Below, one piece after another: positions 62,488-64,000 of a stretch of DNA of 64,000 bases. Each line of letters begins with the position of its first letter. Within the stretch, counting starts at the first letter, position 1. Under the pieces are notes generated by a model. It did no database searches, was not told the origin of the DNA, and saw only the letters and a program-made list of their open reading frames with translations. This stretch comes from an archaeon (GTDB lineage Archaea; Thermoproteota; Nitrososphaeria; Nitrososphaerales; Gagatemarchaeaceae), in assembly GCA_902812495.1 (NCBI GenBank), contig CADDZR010000003.1, positions 24,483-88,482 on the forward strand, given 5' to 3'. Both the position numbers and the translations under genes were made by a program.

Positions 62488-63597
62488 ATGGATTCAAAAG
62501 AAGCGATCTCAAGACTCCTCGATTCTTCCTCCAAGTTCACAGGGGAGTACTGGAGAAAGGTTTACTCAGAGGAACGTTTCCCCGAGGAATACTGGAATTC
62601 TATATCCTCATCCGGCCTGATTGGCTTTATAGTTCCAAGGGAGGCAGGAGGACTTGGACTTGGGCTTTCTGATTTTTGCTCTGCTGTAGAGACAACTGCA
62701 AGATGGTACGCAGGTGCTGCTTCATACCTCTTCCTGAGTTCATGCCTTTCAGCTCTAATTATTGAAAGGCTTGGAAGCGAAACTGTGAAAAACTTTCTTC
62801 TACCAGATATGCTGTCAGGCAGGAAGAGGCTGTGTATAGCTCTGACGGAGGAAGTTTCCGGTCTTGACTCTGCTTCGATACAAACAATCGCATCAAAAGG
62901 ACAAGGCAGCTACGTAATAAATGGGTCAAAGATGTTTGTATCGAACCTTGATAAATGCGATTACGTAGTGATCTTCGCTAAGATGGAAGAAGGTATCACA
63001 GCTTTCTTGGCTGAGACATCAAACAAAGCAATAAAGAAGAGGAAGATAGAAAAGATAGGCTTGGAATTCATAAATCTCTTTGCTGTGGACATTGAATCGC
63101 TTGAAGTAAGCCATGAGTTCATTCTTGGAAAGCAAGGTGAAGCACTGAAGCAGATGAGGGATATATTTATGATGGATAGGCTTGCTACCGCTGCTTCACT
63201 GATAGGGACGGGTTGGCTCTCGATCGATACAGCATCAAAATATGCCAAGGAAAGGGTCTCATTTGGAAGGAAAATTGGCTCAAATCAGGGAGTGCAGTTT
63301 CCGCTTGCTGACTCAGCGTGCAGGTTGATGGCTGCGGAATCTATCTTGATGAAGGCGTGTGAGTACTTTGAGATAGACAGAAGTCTTGTGAACATTGCCC
63401 TTCTCCAATCTCAGGATGCTTCCTCAGCCTCAACGGACGTGGCGTTGCAGACACTTGGAGGGCACGGCTATCTGGTAGAGAAGGATGTTGGAAGGTATTG
63501 GAAAGATGTAAGGGCATACAGACTGCACCCTATTTCTGAGGAGATACTGCTTGCATCTATTGCTTGGCAGTCCCTTGGATTGCCAAGAACTTACTGA
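62488..63597 (+). CDS. Acyl-CoA dehydrogenase (copy 2)
   Basis: The 369-residue paralogue of the preceding gene conserves YVINGSKMFVSN, YAKERVSFGRKIGSNQGVQF and LQTLGGHGYLVEKDVGRYWKDVR, with the C-terminal HPISEEILLASIAWQSLGLPRTY. As in copy 1 the EGT catalytic motif is absent. The AITEPD block is changed to ALTEEVSG, so FAD binding may differ. Adjacent unequal acyl-CoA dehydrogenases of this kind occur in steroid-degrading heterotetramers (FadE pairs), which is a possible model here. Confidence 0.88.
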   Translation: MDSKEAISRLLDSSSKFTGEYWRKVYSEERFPEEYWNSISSSGLIGFIVPREAGGLGLGLSDFCSAVETTARWYAGAASYLFLSSCLSALIIERLGSETVKNFLLPDMLSGRKRLCIALTEEVSGLDSASIQTIASKGQGSYVINGSKMFVSNLDKCDYVVIFAKMEEGITAFLAETSNKAIKKRKIEKIGLEFINLFAVDIESLEVSHEFILGKQGEALKQMRDIFMMDRLATAASLIGTGWLSIDTASKYAKERVSFGRKIGSNQGVQFPLADSACRLMAAESILMKACEYFEIDRSLVNIALLQSQDASSASTDVALQTLGGHGYLVEKDVGRYWKDVRAYRLHPISEEILLASIAWQSLGLPRTY

Positions 63598-63609
63598 ATC
63601 CAGAACCGT

Positions 63610-63624
63610 TTTAATACCTTCAAG
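63610..63624 (+). promoter_or_regulatory. Promoter block TTTAATACCTTCAAG before the terminal crotonase gene
   Basis: It is identical to 37874-37888 and lies at the same 29-nt distance from the ATG (63639). It includes the TATA element of a leaderless gene. Confidence 0.55.
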
Positions 63625-63638
63625 TTGAAGCTTATTGC

Positions 63639-64000
63639 ATGTCTCGGACAGAAAGCCAGATGAATTATGAGCAGATTGAATATGAAAAGAAGGAACAGAT
63701 AGTAACCATATACCTGAATAGGCCGGATAAGAGGAACGCCGTTACGTACAGGATGGTGCTAGAGCTGGAAGATGCCTTTAGGAGGGTCGCAGAGGACAAA
63801 CAAGTTAGGGTTGTTGTACTGACGGGAAGGGGCAAAGCTTTTTCTGCAGGTGGAGACACGAATGAGTTCCTGACGAATACACTTGAGCAGACAGAAAAGT
63901 TCCAGAGGGAGAACATAGAGTTATGGAGGCAGATGGAGAAGCTAAGGAAGCCTATAATTGCAGCCGTGAATGGGTACGCAAATATTGAGCTTATACAGGC
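63639..64000 (+). CDS. Crotonase-family protein, N-terminal part (runs off the window)
   Basis: About 120 codons from ATG 63639 are visible, open to the right edge. VTIYLNRPDKRNAVTYRMVLELEDAF and GRGKAFSAGGDTNEFL show the crotonase fold and first oxyanion segment. The second segment reads AAVNGYANIELIQ instead of the usual GxxxGGGxEL, so the classical GGG oxyanion loop is absent in the visible part. The downstream catalytic region lies outside the window, so the activity (hydratase, isomerase or other) cannot be set. Confidence 0.8.
   Translation, partial: MSRTESQMNYEQIEYEKKEQIVTIYLNRPDKRNAVTYRMVLELEDAFRRVAEDKQVRVVVLTGRGKAFSAGGDTNEFLTNTLEQTEKFQRENIELWRQMEKLRKPIIAAVNGYANIELIQ

Noticed and set aside
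1..64000. CRISPR arrays, insertion sequences or phage genes
   Set aside because: I saw no regularly spaced repeats, transposase, integrase or phage structural genes.

Overview
This window is archaeal chromosome, most likely from a thermophile in or near the Thaumarchaeota/Aigarchaeota side of the TACK group; I cannot place it more exactly. The evidence is a truncated reverse gyrase at the left edge, aIF1A, pelota, archaeal DnaG, type-2 methionine aminopeptidase, archaeal-type TrpS/PheS/PheT, a CTU1/TtuA-like tRNA thiolase, a free-standing 5S rRNA, an archaeal SRP RNA, two intron-containing tRNAs, and TATA boxes about 26-29 nt ahead of many start codons (leaderless genes). Downstream cistrons often overlap by 1-4 nt and use GTG or TTG starts. 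The coding DNA is moderately AT-rich, and the stable RNAs stand out as GC-rich islands, as in hyperthermophiles.

Layout. 0-6.8 kb: reverse gyrase end, tRNA-Pro, alkyladenine glycosylase, aIF1A, an MFS transporter, an HTH-CBS regulator, then a copper island (CopA-type ATPase with an N-terminal YHS/TRASH metal site, an Lrp-type TRASH regulator, and a divergent 47-residue YHS protein) around a clear inverted-repeat operator. 7-12.4 kb: intron-bearing tRNA-Trp, a phosphodiesterase, an agmatine-to-putrescine pair (agmatine deiminase, N-carbamoylputrescine amidase), arginine deiminase, and a Trm112-like protein. 12.4-19.7 kb: 5S rRNA and informational/core genes (DUF1512, zinc ribbon, map, coaD, trpS, pheS, pheT). 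19.6-25.5 kb: the phosphate system phoU-pstB-pstA-pstC-pstS, with a divergent AbrB-PhoU protein and a palindrome in the shared promoter region. 25.5-33.2 kb: a structured RNA or leader ahead of a small Toprim gene, dnaG-pelA, an M50 protease, the thiolase ttuA, SRP RNA, tRNA-Ser antisense to the enolase 3' end, and tRNA-Val with a non-canonical intron. 33.2-36.4 kb: gene-poor DNA, a two-domain VOC protein, and a pair of secreted-protein genes of which the second carries two in-frame stop codons.

36.5-64 kb: a dense catabolic region. It holds phenylacetate-CoA ligase, a seven-gene operon that joins a branched-chain-type ABC importer to an amidohydrolase and an M29/NicX-like metalloprotein, TrpB2, three molybdenum-hydroxylase large subunits sharing one FAD and one 2Fe-2S subunit, a thiolase-like protein lacking the nucleophilic Cys and catalytic His beside a DUF35 partner, an M20-like hydrolase with altered metal ligands, a LeuA-family synthase, a GlcD-type FAD oxidase, two acyl-CoA dehydrogenases and two crotonases. 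My reading, which is inference, is uptake and breakdown of an organic (possibly N-heterocyclic or amide-bearing) compound by hydroxylation, hydrolysis/ring opening, CoA activation and beta-oxidation-like steps. Two genes in this region (37903 and 63639) share an identical 15-nt promoter block at the same distance from ATG. Two of the large subunits share a 123-bp identical inverted tract, which points to recent gene conversion.
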